From positions 3,848,001-3,912,000 of the forward strand of contig NC_014248.1 in the NCBI RefSeq assembly GCF_000196515.1: a stretch of 64,000 bases of DNA, read 5' to 3'. Below the pieces are notes generated by a model. That model worked only from the letters and a program-made list of their open reading frames with translations, was not told the origin of the DNA and did no database searches. The position numbers and the translations under genes are program-made. Positions 39,601-50,157 of this stretch are shown here, in pieces. The DNA comes from 'Nostoc azollae' 0708. Lineage in GTDB: Bacteria > Cyanobacteriota > Cyanobacteriia > Cyanobacteriales > Nostocaceae. Position 1 is the stretch's first letter, and each line of letters opens with the position of its first letter.

Positions 39601-40239
39601 TTATTCCTGACGCTGACTTTGAGGTGTGCGGCCTAGTACATTTGCGAGCGCGGCTAACCCTCCTGCTACACCGGCTAAAATATCCCGCTCATTTCCCCCT
39701 AAATACAGTCGGCCAAAGCTTCCTATGGCTTGCACCTCTAAAATGTTAATCTGGGCTGCTTTTTCGGCTTCGTTCGCTGCTAGGGCGGCGTAAGCGGCTG
39801 GTTCAACTTCTAACACGTACAGGGTTTGTCCTGCCAGTAGTAGCTGGCCTCTGCGTGTACGGTTGATGAGTTGGGTTTGGTAAGCGTCAATGTTGCGAAT
39901 AATCTGGCTAGAAACTACACGGGGTTTGAGACAGTCTTCTTTTTTCACTCCCAGCATGGCTAAAATGGCTTGGCCTGCGGCTCGTGTTTCCCCTTGGGAG
40001 CCAGAATGCACTTCTAATAGTCCATACAGCCTTTCTACTACCTGTACTCCTGGACGAACGGAGGCAGATTTGACGGCTACGTCTGTAATTTTATTGATTT
40101 CAATACCGGGTGAAATTTCAATCCACAGGGATGTATCCCCTGGTAATGGTAAAAAACCTTGGGCTACTGTTCCCATATATGCGGCATGTTGCGGTTGCAG
40201 ATTGTCTAGAAATACGAAACTGCGTAGTTCTATACCCAA
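39601..40239 (-). CDS. ccmP: carboxysome shell protein CcmP (tandem BMC)
   Basis: 212 residues, starting [20 protein letters not shown], as in the tandem bacterial-microcompartment-domain protein CcmP of beta-carboxysomes. Two BMC folds (about 1-100 and 105-205) with [20 protein letters not shown] and [20 protein letters not shown]. CcmP forms pseudohexameric trimers that stack face to face and gate metabolite passage across the shell. Followed directly by a pentapeptide-repeat gene. No sign of decay, in contrast to both flanks. Confidence 0.92.
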   Translation of the reverse strand: MGIELRSFVFLDNLQPQHAAYMGTVAQGFLPLPGDTSLWIEISPGIEINKITDVAVKSASVRPGVQVVERLYGLLEVHSGSQGETRAAGQAILAMLGVKKEDCLKPRVVSSQIIRNIDAYQTQLINRTRRGQLLLAGQTLYVLEVEPAAYAALAANEAEKAAQINILEVQAIGSFGRLYLGGNERDILAGVAGGLAALANVLGRTPQSQRQE

Positions 40240-41053
40240 AGTTTTACTCTCCAGTCACAAGTATGCAATATTTGAGTTTACCGATAAAGGTTACATCTGT
40301 ACAAATAATATATTTCTGAATCAGGATTTCCAGGATGAACAGGATGAAGATGAGGATTTTATCATCACCTTAGACCCCTAAACCCTTGCTTCTTGTTAAA
40401 ATGGTGTGACTGTCTGTAGATGTATATTTTCCCCTGACTGGGGATGTTGAAAACTGATTTCTCTGGCCTGTAGATGTAATCGACTGGCATCAGCATTGCA
40501 ACCATATAAGCGCTCGCCTAAAATCTTTACTCCCAATCCTCGAACATCAGCAGCATGAAGCCGTAACTGGTGGGTGCGTCCTGTGAGGGGAATCAATTCT
40601 ACATGGGTATACTTTCCTTGTTTCCCCATGACCCGAAACTGTGTCACGCTGGGTTTACCTCGTTCTAAATCAACTTGTTGATAAGGTCGATTTTCTGGAT
40701 TTCCCCACAGTGGTAAATCGTAAGATACCTTGGTCAGTAGTGAGGGAATCGGCAAGCATGGCTTCATAAATTTTGTGAATTTGTCGTTTCTCGAATTGCT
40801 GACTGAGTTGTGAATAGGTGGTGCAATCGCGTGCCAATAATAAAATACCTGAAGTTTCTTGATCTAAACGATGCACTGTGATCAGTTCCAAATCATACAC
40901 ATTGCGTAAACAACTCAGAACGCTATCTTGGGTGTCTGCATAACCTCCAGGAACAGAAAGCAATCCAGCTGGTTTATTCACAGCAATTAACCATTGGTCT
41001 TCATAAATGATGTTGTTCTCTTTCTCATTAGCAAAGTTCGATTTTAATCCTGA

Positions 41054-41962
41054 GAGATGATTTATAAAGTAAATGTTTAGGAGACAAGAGGAAGTAGCAT
41101 AATTCTAGTCATAAGAGCATATATAGCCCCTTACCTCATTTGTGTTAAGCGCTCATAATCCTTGCTTAGACGATGATATTGGTTAAACCACCCAAATGTT
41201 CTTTCTACTACCCAGGGTTGTGGTAAAACTTTAAATTCTTGCTCAGTAGATCCTATGACTTCAACATGAGCTTGAATCATGAACCAAACTGCAAGTGCAA
41301 ATTTATCACCGTCATAACCGGAATCAACCCATAAAACTTGGACTTTCTCCAATAATTCTGTGGGTTCCTCTAGCAGTTCCATTAGTGCATAGGCAGCAAG
41401 TATTCGTTCTGGGGCATTCGCTTCACTAACAACAAGTTTCAACATAAGTCCCAGGCTATCAACTAAAGTATGCCCCTTTCTTCCTTTTACCTTTTTACAT
41501 CCGTCAAAACCATACACATCCCCTTTTTTTGGTCAGTGTTGACCGACTGACTGTCTGCGGCGAGCGCAATAGGTTGTGTTGATTTACCTAATTTCGAGCG
41601 AACTTGACCACCCAATGTATGGTTGAATTTTTCCCAAACCCCCTGGCCCTGCCATTTCCTGTAATAGCTATATACCGTTGACCTTGGCGGGAAGTCACCT
41701 GGAAGCATATTCCATTGACATCCAGTTTTCAAATGAAAATAGATGGCATTACATATTTCACCCATATCTGTTGTGGGTGGATGCCCTCCTTCTTTGGCTG
41801 GTGGAATCAATGGGGCCAGGATTTCCCAGTCCATATCAGTTAAGTCTGTGGGGTAAGACTTTCGTTCCATCAGTAGCTATGTAAATACACTACATTTTAT
41901 GTATCCTATCCTTCTAACATTCCTTTTCTACTCCCCTTTCCATTTACTTTATTAATAGCCTC
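41054..41962 (-). mobile_element. IS5-type insertion sequence, copy 2 (909 bp)
   Basis: Same length and ends as 8649-9557, with TGA direct repeats at 41051-41053 and 41963-41965. Inserted in the RluA-type gene. Confidence 0.92.
41077..41870 (-). pseudogene. IS5-family transposase, copy 2
   Basis: Same protein as 8741-9534; two frames meeting at the A-run near 41520-41530. Here the first frame is open through KSTQPIALAADSQSVNTDQK and the second through [18 protein letters not shown], where copy 1 has stops, but TAA replaces GAA at 41131-41133 (QMR then stop), removing the last 18 residues. Since the catalytic Glu region ([20 protein letters not shown]) is retained, residual activity with frameshifting cannot be excluded. 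Confidence 0.82.
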
Positions 41963-42832
41963 TGAGAGCAAGAACCCCATTAATGGTTGACATCTTTCTG
42001 CACAAGCACCATAAAATTCTCCCTGTACTTTATCCTGTACCGAAGATTCACCCCACCAAAATTCCGCCATTGCTAGGGGTTTTAATTTATGAGTCGCTGC
42101 ATAATTTAAAAACTTAGGAGCGCAATATTCCCCCGTTCCGGTGGGTGTTCCCCCTAGTAGTAATTGTTATAAAGATAGAGATTGTCCATAAGAATTAGTG
42201 AGGCTATATGCAGCGTCCATACCTTTTGTGTCTGTAATACGCTTGATATTTCTTTCCGCTTTTGTTTCAGTTCCCTAATTCTCGTATCTGAGGTTGTTAT
42301 TATCTGCTGTAAAGGTTGCAAAACTTCATTTTGACAACGTTTGAAGTACTTTCGCTCAATTCCCTGTTGACGGCTTTCAGTTTCCAGTTGTGTTAAAGCA
42401 ATTTCTAGGTTTTCTCCTAGGAGGGTTTCGTGGTATTGTTGGCTTTTTTCCTGTCGTTGTTGTTTACTGAGGCTATGTCGCGAGTTGATGAATTCTAACT
42501 GCTGTTTAAATTCAGTAGATAATCTTTGATATTGTTCTCGTTCTGGAAGTTGTTTGAGAGTAATTATTTCTTGTTTAATTATTTCTAACTCAGCTAAATT
42601 ACAAGCTTCAGCTAATGCAACTTGTTGACGTCCGGGAATAGGGTAAACCTAACGTTAAACTACACTAAAACCATTCAAAAGACCGGAAAAAGCTTTAATA
42701 ACTCTTTGTTCACCCTTAGGTAATTCAACTAGCAAAATTCCATAGATTTTACCTTCACGAGCATAAAGTTCATTTTGGGTCAGTTGCCGCATTAAACCGT
42801 AAGCTATAGCTTCTGCTATCGGGGTGCGGGGT

Positions 42833-44354
42833 CATGGCGAACGCATGTAAATATGGTACATATATATTAAGAAACGAGAAAGGTAGGGGGGGCTGATGAT
42901 ATGGAGGTTGACCAATGAGGCTCTGATGGTAAAGTCATTGTAAAAGTAGAAGAAGAAAGTCCCAAAAAGTGTGAAGCTCAAGTCCAAAATCACGATTACT
43001 GACCACGTTGCACAGATGGAAGATCCAAGAGTAGAGGGGAGGAAACGACACAAGTTAATTGACATTCTTACCATTGGAATTTGTGCAGTAATTTGTGGAG
43101 CAGATAGTTAGGTGGCAATTGAACTGTATGGCTGCACAAAATATAAGTGGTTAAAAACCTTTTTAGAACTAGGAAATGGGCTCCGGTCCCAGGACACATT
43201 TGGAAGGGTATTTGCACAATTGAATCCGCAAAAATTTCAAAATTGTTTCTTGAACTGGATCAAATCAGTACATAAGATAAGGGATGGTGAAGTTGTGGCA
43301 ATTGACGGGAAAACTTTATGTAGTTCTCATGGTAAAAATAGTGACTAGAGTGCAATCCAAATGGTAAGTGTATGGGCAACTACAAATAGATTAGTGTTGG
43401 GACAGGTGAAGGTGCATGAGAAGTCACATGAAATTACAGCAATTCCCGAATTATTAAAGGTTTTAGAATTAGCTGGATGTATTGTCAGGATTGATGCCAT
43501 CGGGTGTCACAAAGACATAGTAAAGTTAATTACGCAAGAAAATGCAGATTATGTAATCACTTTAAAAAAGAACCAAGGTAATCTGTATGAGTCAGTAGAA
43601 CAGCTATTTAAGTCAGGGATAAGTACAGGTTTTCCAGAGCTTCAACATAGCACATATAAACCCGAAGCAATAGGGCATGGTCGTCATGGAATCCGCAACT
43701 ATGTGATGTTACCTGGAATGGGATTTCAGCTTGACCCTGATTCAGTTTGGTCAAATCTAAAAAGTGTTGGGATGGTAGAACCTATCGGACAAGTGGATGA
43801 TAAAACAACAGTAGAGACTCGTTATTTTATTAGTAGTCTTGAGTCAAATGTAGAACAATTGGCTAATTCTGTCCGCAGCCATTGGGCAATAGAAAATTCA
43901 TTGCATTGGGTATTAGATGTAGCTTTAAAACAAGATGACTACCGGATTAGGAAAGATAATGCTCCACAAAACTTTGCAGTAATGCGGCAGATAGCAGTCG
44001 ATCTTTTGGGTAAAGAGAACCCCGTGAAGCGGGGGATAAAAAATAAACAGTTTTTGGCAGCAATGGATAATAACTCTTGAGAAAGAGTTTTAGCTTTAGC
44101 CTCAACTAACTTGTCAACAATTTACTTAATATTTTCTTCTACTTATTTTTACAGATAAGTTTACTTATTTATGGATGAATAGTTAGCTCATTTATCCTTA
44201 GCTAAGAGTTATTCAATTGGAGATAGGCTAATTCATCGCTTAATAAAAAACTGATTGATTTCGTTTATATATCCATTAAGCTTTGCACTTATATATATAG
44301 ATGATTTTAAAATCCTCATTAGTTTTTATTAGGAAATAAGGTGCGTTTCCCCTG
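42833..44354 (+). mobile_element. ISAs1-type insertion sequence, copy B (1522 bp)
   Basis: Inverted counterpart of copy A, ends CATGGCGAACGCATG and, reversed, CAGGGGAAACGCACC. Left flank is the RluA-type gene, right flank an iron-transport permease gene, so this copy also lies at a rearrangement junction and shows no target duplication. Confidence 0.88.
42971..44080 (+). pseudogene. ISAs1-family transposase, copy B
   Basis: GTG 42971 to TGA 44078 is a single frame of about 369 codons with two TAG stops: 43109-43111 (Trp TGG in copy A) and 43346-43348, the latter shared with copy A. Domains as in copy A; the middle part (IVRIDAIGCHKDIVKLITQE; VITLKKNQGNLYESV) is intact here. Confidence 0.88.
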
Positions 44355-44355
44355 G

Positions 44356-44586
44356 GGTGCAATCAAACCGACAAAACCGATCATTCCCATGGTCAGGATT
44401 TCCCGTATTTACACCCCATAAAGTTTTCATAATATCCACTGCTGAGATGGGATATTCACCCCTAAGCACGTTCATTACCATTGCTACCCCAATCACTGCT
44501 AGTAAAAAAAACAGCATGACTGGTACACGCCGATCTATACGAAAAGACATCGCTGAGGAACGGATAACCAACCAATCAGCCTTCAT
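44356..44586 (-). pseudogene. FecCD-type iron permease remnant (second subunit)
   Basis: Starts MKADWLVIRSSAMSF, then a first TM segment (VPVMLFFLLAVIGVAMVMNV) and LRGEYPISAVDIMKTLWGVN then TGNPD, the N-terminus of a FecCD-family siderophore ABC permease. At about 44390 it jumps, out of frame, to MIGFVGLIAP, which in a whole permease is some 200 residues later, and then hits the ISAs1 end. An internal deletion plus an IS. Its start overlaps the end of the preceding ORF by 4 bp, as in an operon. Confidence 0.8.
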
Positions 44587-44903
44587 TTTTTCACCTTTGA
44601 TTTAGCCAAGTAGACAAAAAAGGGAGCACCAACCACTGGTGTCATGACACCTACAGGTAATTCCTGGGGTTTTAGGAGGACACGGGCAGAAATATCTGGA
44701 TTCTTTCGAAGTGTATCAATTGTACTTACCACATTATTCTGACGATAGAGATTCAACACATTTCTGAGTACCAGTTGCTGACGGGTACTGATTGTTACCC
44801 AAAACTTAATAAGTTCAACAATTAACCCTACCGCCAATACAGAAGACAGTAGCAGCGGCCACATCACCACACCACCTGCTGTAAACAGATTTTTGATATC
44901 CAT
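44583..44903 (-). pseudogene. chimeric ExbB-FecCD ORF from a deletion
   Basis: Residues 1-70 (MDIKNLFTAGGVVMWPLLLS; LIVELIKFWVTISTRQQLVL) are the N-terminus of an ExbB/MotA-TolQ-R-type proton channel. From about residue 71 (RVLLKPQELPVGVMTPVVGA; PFFVYLAKSKVKK) it is the C-terminus of a FecCD permease. The junction near 44693 is in frame, so an intact ORF of 106 codons results, but neither function can remain. The deletion removed most of exbB and the front of the first permease gene. Confidence 0.85.
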
Positions 44904-45188
44904 GTCCGATTTTCAAGCCCTTGGTAGTAGATTTCCTAACTAGTTCAGCAACTATAGTTGCTATAACTTCTCAATTCAAAATTAGACCAAATGAAAATCT
45001 CTATGAATCTTTTGTTACATTTCTGGAAATGGATACAGTCTATCCTGTGGTTAAAATTGCTGTAATTATTTCCCGGCAAGAGATTATAGCTAACATTCAC
45101 AAATATAAAAGCTAAAAGTGATTAATTAATATTTGTAGATAATTTCTGTTAATCTGCTAAAGTTACTGAAAATAGGTAGCAATAAATT

Positions 45189-46613
45189 ATGAATTTTTCC
45201 AGTACAGACCTAGAGTAGCGAGAAGACGAATTAAAGACACGGACCACCTTTTTAACCTATAGTTTCATTGGCTCGTTGACTCTACATATTGGGTTGCTGG
45301 CTTCTGCTATTAGGAATCTACTCACGACAGTGCCCCAAGAAGAGCCAGTAGAAATTACTTTTGTAAAGATTCCACCGGAAGAAATAAAACCTATACAACA
45401 ACCAGAAGAAGACATAAAACCTAAAGTTGTTGATAATTCACAGATTTTCACCAGTACAAATAATAATTCTGATTTCTCTCCGAGCGTAGTTTTGCCGCAA
45501 CGACAAAAAAACACAGTAGTTTCGTCTCAACCTGCTGTGACTCTGGCTCCGAAAACAGAACCTCTCAAACCTTTACCTTCGATTACAAAGGAAAGTATCT
45601 CACCAAAAAAAGTAGATACTCAGCCTCAAGAAGTTTCTTGGTCAAAAGATACTGCTATTAAACCCTTATCTACTGAAATAACTGCCGTTCAACCATCTTC
45701 ACAATCCAGTTATAATCTCAGTCAGTTGTTGGTAGGAATTAGAGATGAGAGAGCAAATCAAGAAGTTTCTCAACCGTCTCAAGCTTCTTCCGGTGGTGGT
45801 GGAAATTCCGTAGGAATATCTAACTCATCAGGACTTCCTGATAATCGTGGTAGTGCTACTGGTAGTGGTTCAGAAGTTGGAACTGCACCTACATCTCCCA
45901 AAGTAGGTACTAACTCTGGTAGTGGCAATGGACGTGCTGCTTGTCGGGAGTGCAATACAAATTATCCAGATTGGGCGAAGAGAAGAGGTGTAGAGGGCAG
46001 CGTTAAAGTGGCTGTTGATACGGATTAATGGTAATGTTACTAACATGCGGTTGTTGAGCTCCAGTGGTAACGAGAAGTTGGATGCAGAACATTTGGAACG
46101 ATCGCAAAAATGGAAACTCAAACCCAGTTCAGGGGGTAGACAAGGTGTCAGTATTGGTACTGAATATACGATCTCGCCGGTTCTCAACGAGATTGCCAAA
46201 TATAAGAACGCAAGAAACAAAGAGAATCAGAACAAAGAAACGCTGAATCTACTAAGGCTGAAACCCCAAGATGCAGCAGAAGATTGGTAACATCCGTTAG
46301 TGAAAATATTCCCAAAGAATCAACTACAGCAACTAGAAGAATTGGTCGTCGTAGAAATATAGCAGTATCAACGGAATTTGCTTCCACTCCATCAACAAAT
46401 AGAGGACAGCGTTTACGAGAAGCTCTCAGAAGAAGAAGAACAGATCAAACAGCAACTAATACTGCTTCATCTTCAGGAGAGATAAGGAAAAGAAGACGAA
46501 GACGGGAAATCACTCCAGCTTCCTCCGTCAGTACCAATAATGAAAGTATTCCTAAATCTACCAGACGGCGGCGACGTTTGGAACAACCTGCTTCTTCCGA
46601 GCAAAATCAATAA
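45189..46613 (+). pseudogene. TonB protein, nonsense and frameshifts
   Basis: ATG 45189 then MNFSSTDLE, TAG at 45216, then REDELKTRTTFLTYSFIGSL with the TM anchor (SLTLHIGLLASAI), a Pro/Glu linker (EEIKPIQQPEEDIKP), Ser-rich spacer, and the TonB C-terminal domain CRECNTNYPDWAKRRGVEGS VKVAVDTD. A frameshift at about 46020 moves the rest (NGNVTNMRLLSSSGNEKLDA; WKLKPSSGGRQGVSIGTEY) to another frame, and a second near 46165 returns it; TAA follows near 46199. An Arg-rich tail (TRRIGRRRN, RRRRRRE-like) ends at 46613. Divergent from the exbB chimera, so the energy-transducing module for siderophore uptake is lost. Confidence 0.85.
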
Positions 46614-46775
46614 CCATCTCCATCAAGTAATTAATTCCTAATTTGATACAGGTTTTATTTTAGTTTGGTGGGACATGGGGAAGGGGAAAGGGACTCAGGT
46701 TTACCGTTGAACACTTCCCCAAACCAATTGACAACTTCCAGACTCACAAAGCGAGTAATGTTCAAAGTTTCAAAT

Positions 46776-47738
46776 TTAAACCAACGTCAAATCAGGATAC
46801 TCAGCAAATAGATCATCAGAAGTCAAAGTATCTCCTTCTGCTTGGGGAGTCCACAAAACTTCAATTGCTAAAACTTGCTCACCGGGAAGACCACCAATTT
46901 TTCGTAAAGCTTGACGCAATTCGTCACTGCTGTTAATCTTTCCAATTGCAAATTTACCCAAAGTTGCAGCTAGTAAGGTCACAATAATATATTCTCCAGG
47001 CCCTTCACTAATCAGACGGGTAGGGTTATCTACATCTCCTGCTAATTCTTTAGCCAGAACAGATTTTAGCTGGTTGTTAACGTTGGATAGGGTTTCTTCG
47101 CTAAATTTGCTGCGTTCAGCTAATGACAAGTGGTTAAATTGAGATTCCGCTGAGTTTAATTTTACCTGTTGTGTACTACCACCTGCATATACCCAATATT
47201 CAGGATGACGTAATAAAGCTAAACTCACTTGTTGTAAAATTTCTGCTTTCCCTTCTGGAGAGTTGGTATCAGCTTTTTCGGCTATTTGGTTGAGTTCCGT
47301 TTGTAACTCTCTCGCTTGTGCTAACAAACCAACTTGTAAGCTAGTAACAGAAACTTCGGGGTTACTACCATAACCTACATCTTCAGTTTGTTCACTGGTG
47401 ACACGACGAAAAGATTGGACTAAGAAGTTAGCGACCGCTAAGAATATTAAAATTGTAAACACACCACCAAAGCCACCCCCAATACCCCAAAAAGGAATCA
47501 AGAACGGAAAACCAAAACCGCCACCACCAGGATAATAACCCCCACCATTAGGAGGTGCGTAGGTGCGTGGTGTGTAAGTGCGGCTAGATGGCATTCTAAA
47601 AGAACCGCCACCAATTCGTCCACCTGTACGTGCTGCTAAAGCACTATCAGCATTACCCAAAGCCAGGCCTAACACGAGACTGAGGACAACAGAGATTTTT
47701 AACAGCGGTTTGAGTATTTGTTGTATTTTCTTACGCAT
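46776..47738 (-). CDS. DUF1517-family membrane/lumenal protein
   Basis: 320 residues from MRKKIQQ (a start three codons upstream is also possible). Signal peptide to about 35 (LSLVLGLALGNADSALA), Arg/Gly-rich segment (ARTGGRIGGGSFRMPSSRTY), a Gly/Phe/Pro-rich stretch with PGGGGFGFPFLIPFWGIGGG, then a TM helix (FTILIFLAVANFLV) and a soluble C-terminal domain (SVTSLQVGLLAQARELQTEL; ALLRHPEYWVYAGG; GEYIIVTLLAATLGKF). This is DUF1517, shared with chloroplasts. Function unproven. Intact. Confidence 0.9.
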   Translation of the reverse strand: MRKKIQQILKPLLKISVVLSLVLGLALGNADSALAARTGGRIGGGSFRMPSSRTYTPRTYAPPNGGGYYPGGGGFGFPFLIPFWGIGGGFGGVFTILIFLAVANFLVQSFRRVTSEQTEDVGYGSNPEVSVTSLQVGLLAQARELQTELNQIAEKADTNSPEGKAEILQQVSLALLRHPEYWVYAGGSTQQVKLNSAESQFNHLSLAERSKFSEETLSNVNNQLKSVLAKELAGDVDNPTRLISEGPGEYIIVTLLAATLGKFAIGKINSSDELRQALRKIGGLPGEQVLAIEVLWTPQAEGDTLTSDDLFAEYPDLTLV

Positions 47739-47747
47739 AATTATCAC

Positions 47748-48722
47748 AGAAAAACACTATTTTTAAGATTTCTCCCCCACTGCTAGGAGTTTAACAACGT
47801 AGGAGACACCACCAACTACAAGCAAATACATTTGAGATTCTTATACCCATTGGAACAAAGAAAGCGACAGATGAAAATATGAAAACGTTACATAGCAACA
47901 ATTTCACCATTCAAAGTCCAAAATTATAAATCCAAAATGGTATGAGCTATATATTCAATCTACCGTGTCTTATCTTGGGTTGGCAGTCAACAGAGGGGGG
48001 ATTTCTTGCGTTGATAACCCTACCGCAAAACATCTTTGCAAGTGCAGAACTTTGGAATCAATTAATTATTTAATAATAACTCAGTATTAGCACTTAAATA
48101 AAGATGTAGTACAATTTTGACGTCCGATAGCTTGCGTAATCTGAGGTCAAAATCTTTTCTTACCGTGATTATTTTTTTCCGGATTAGGAAAGAAACCCTA
48201 GCAAAGTTGGGCAGGGGTTTAAAGTTATTATGGCAGTGACCAATATAATTAGTAATACTATTTTTATCTTAACTAATACAGGATTCAAAGATGTAGACAA
48301 TGAGCTAATAGTCATCATCAATTAGTTATAAACTTCCTTAATTTAGGTATCAAAGTACCGATCTTTATTGGCATTTTGGCATGAATATTTATGAGTATAA
48401 AGCTATAGTGTTGGAGCGATTAAATTTATTAATGACATCAGTATTATCCTCAGAAATTGCTGGATAACACTCCGATAAGATCAGGTAATGCAAAATTCAT
48501 AGTCCTTCCTTCATTTGTAATGTGATGTATTAGCCTCATTTAAATCCACATTCAGGCTGAAGTGAATTTATTGTGTACATCAAAATCATTCCGACTTTAT
48601 AAAAATCTGACTACATTTTTTGACACCCTATCTGTTTAAGATTACAAAATATACCATTTCGAAGCTCACAAAAACTATTAACAATCAACTTGAGAATTTG
48701 AAGTTTATTTAGAACCTGAATT
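47748..48722. other. 970-bp intergenic, no gene seen
   Basis: AT-rich. No frame with protein-like sequence, no IS ends. A promoter for the glycosyltransferase gene probably lies in the last 200 bp; none could be fixed by sequence. Confidence 0.45.
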
Positions 48723-49958
48723 ATGGAACATATTTCACAAATAGGGACACATATTAGGGAGAAAACTGCTTATCCAGATATCCTTGTTATCTCCCGCATA
48801 TTTCAGCCACAAGAAGCTGTCATTGGAGAATATATATATAATCGCTGTTTACAAGACCCAGAAAGAGTAATCGTCCTAACCGCTAGTTGTTTAGGAGATA
48901 GAATATTTGATAAATCTCAAAATTTTCCTGTTTATCGTTGGCCTAACTTTACTTTCTGGACTAGTACATTATTGACTAAATTAGTGAAGCCCATATTCAA
49001 TATTATTGGCTCCGTATTACTAGCCATAAAGCTTTATTTCCGTTATCATTACCGCTACATTGAATGGTGTCACGGTTACGATTTCCCCGCCTTACTTATA
49101 CTAAGTTATATCTTACCTATTCGCTTTTTTATCTACCTCCACGGTAATGATTTAGTTAGTAATTTACGTAATCCATTGTGGCGATCACTATTTAAACTTA
49201 CCCTCAAAAGAGCCGAAGGAATTGTTTGCAACAGTTCCTATATTCGAGATATTTTAAGAAAAAACTTTCGGCTAGATACTCCTACTCATGTAATTAACCC
49301 AGTAGTAAGACCAGAAAAATTTGGTACTCCTACCAGTCCCAGTCATCTCGATGATTTACGTATCCGGTTACGTCAAGCTTATAATATTCCTGAAACAGCT
49401 ATTCTGATTCTTTCTGTTGGTAGATTAGTTCAACACAAAAGCTTTGACCGCATCATAGATAACATTCCTTTACTATTAACTATAGGCATAGATGTCCATT
49501 ACATAATTTGTGGCACCGGACCTTGTGAACAACAGCTAAAATCCCAAGCCCAACGCTTGCGGGTAGACAAACGAGTACACTTTGCAGGCCATGTACCAGA
49601 ACGAGAATTAGCTAGTTATTATGTAGCCTGTGACATTTTCTCCATGCTAACTTTGTGGGAAGACAAAGATAAAAGTATAGATAACTTTGGCATGGTTTAC
49701 TTAGAGGCAGAATACTTTGGTAAGCCCATAATTGCCTCTCGTTTAGGGAGTATTTTAGATGCAGTTCACCATGAAGAAAATGGCCTGTTGGTAAATCCCA
49801 ATTCTGGCTATGCAGTTTTGCAAGCTTTTAAACGCTTATGTCAAGACAAACAACTACGAGAAAAACTCGGTCGTCAAGGACAAGAATTTGCCAAACGGAA
49901 AACATATCACCGTTGGCTATATAATCCAGAGTCTCGTTATTCTTGTTTATTGAATTAG
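48723..49958 (+). CDS. glycosyltransferase family 4
   Basis: 411 residues, GT-B fold. The N-terminal Rossmann half has DILVISRIFQPQEAVIGEYI (acceptor side); the hinge is followed by ILILSVGRLVQHKSFDRII, HYIICGTGPCEQQLKSQA and RVHFAGHVPERELASYYVAC; the donor-binding E-x7-E motif region is DNFGMVYLEAEYFGKPIIAS with LGSILDAVHHEENGLLV. Probably transfers a sugar from a nucleotide donor in polysaccharide, glycolipid or envelope synthesis. No neighbours from such a cluster, so the acceptor is unknown. The last 10 residues (NPESRYSCLLN) look non-homologous. Confidence 0.9.
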   Translation: MEHISQIGTHIREKTAYPDILVISRIFQPQEAVIGEYIYNRCLQDPERVIVLTASCLGDRIFDKSQNFPVYRWPNFTFWTSTLLTKLVKPIFNIIGSVLLAIKLYFRYHYRYIEWCHGYDFPALLILSYILPIRFFIYLHGNDLVSNLRNPLWRSLFKLTLKRAEGIVCNSSYIRDILRKNFRLDTPTHVINPVVRPEKFGTPTSPSHLDDLRIRLRQAYNIPETAILILSVGRLVQHKSFDRIIDNIPLLLTIGIDVHYIICGTGPCEQQLKSQAQRLRVDKRVHFAGHVPERELASYYVACDIFSMLTLWEDKDKSIDNFGMVYLEAEYFGKPIIASRLGSILDAVHHEENGLLVNPNSGYAVLQAFKRLCQDKQLREKLGRQGQEFAKRKTYHRWLYNPESRYSCLLN

Positions 49959-50157
49959 AGCGTAGTTATCATTCACCAGTTATCAGCTTACCATTCAAAG
50001 AGTTTTTACAGCTATCCTCCTTGAGGATTAGGATATAAATTTTTTCAATTATTTAGGTGTATAATCTCAGCCAGTTTTATCTTTAAACAGAAATAGAGGA
50101 ATCCTCTTTGATTTTTGGAAAAACTCACAGTATACCTTGAGGCTTGAATAGTTTTCA

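Larger units (their letters stand above)
40396..42832 (-). pseudogene. RluA-type pseudouridine synthase, split by IS5
   Basis: C-terminal catalytic domain in two frames: NKPAGLLSVPGGYADTQDSV and VHRLDQETSGILLLARD (catalytic Asp in HRLDxxTSG) to about 40700, then TQFRVMGKQGKYTHVELIPL and TGRTHQLRLHAADV after a frameshift. Upstream, past the IS at 41054-41962, the minus strand continues with ERCQPLMGFLLS and a coiled-coil region (QKSQQYHETLLGENLEIALT-like) to TPIAEAIAYGLMRQLTQNEL, where ISAs1 copy B truncates it. Removing the IS with one TGA copy rejoins GFLLS to GLKSNFANEKE in frame. Extra stops near 42165 and 42650. Confidence 0.85.

Noticed and set aside
44921-45115. 64-codon plus-strand ORF between the ExbB chimera and tonB
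   Set aside because: No good start or ribosome-binding site, no recognised motif, and the region holds decayed genes.
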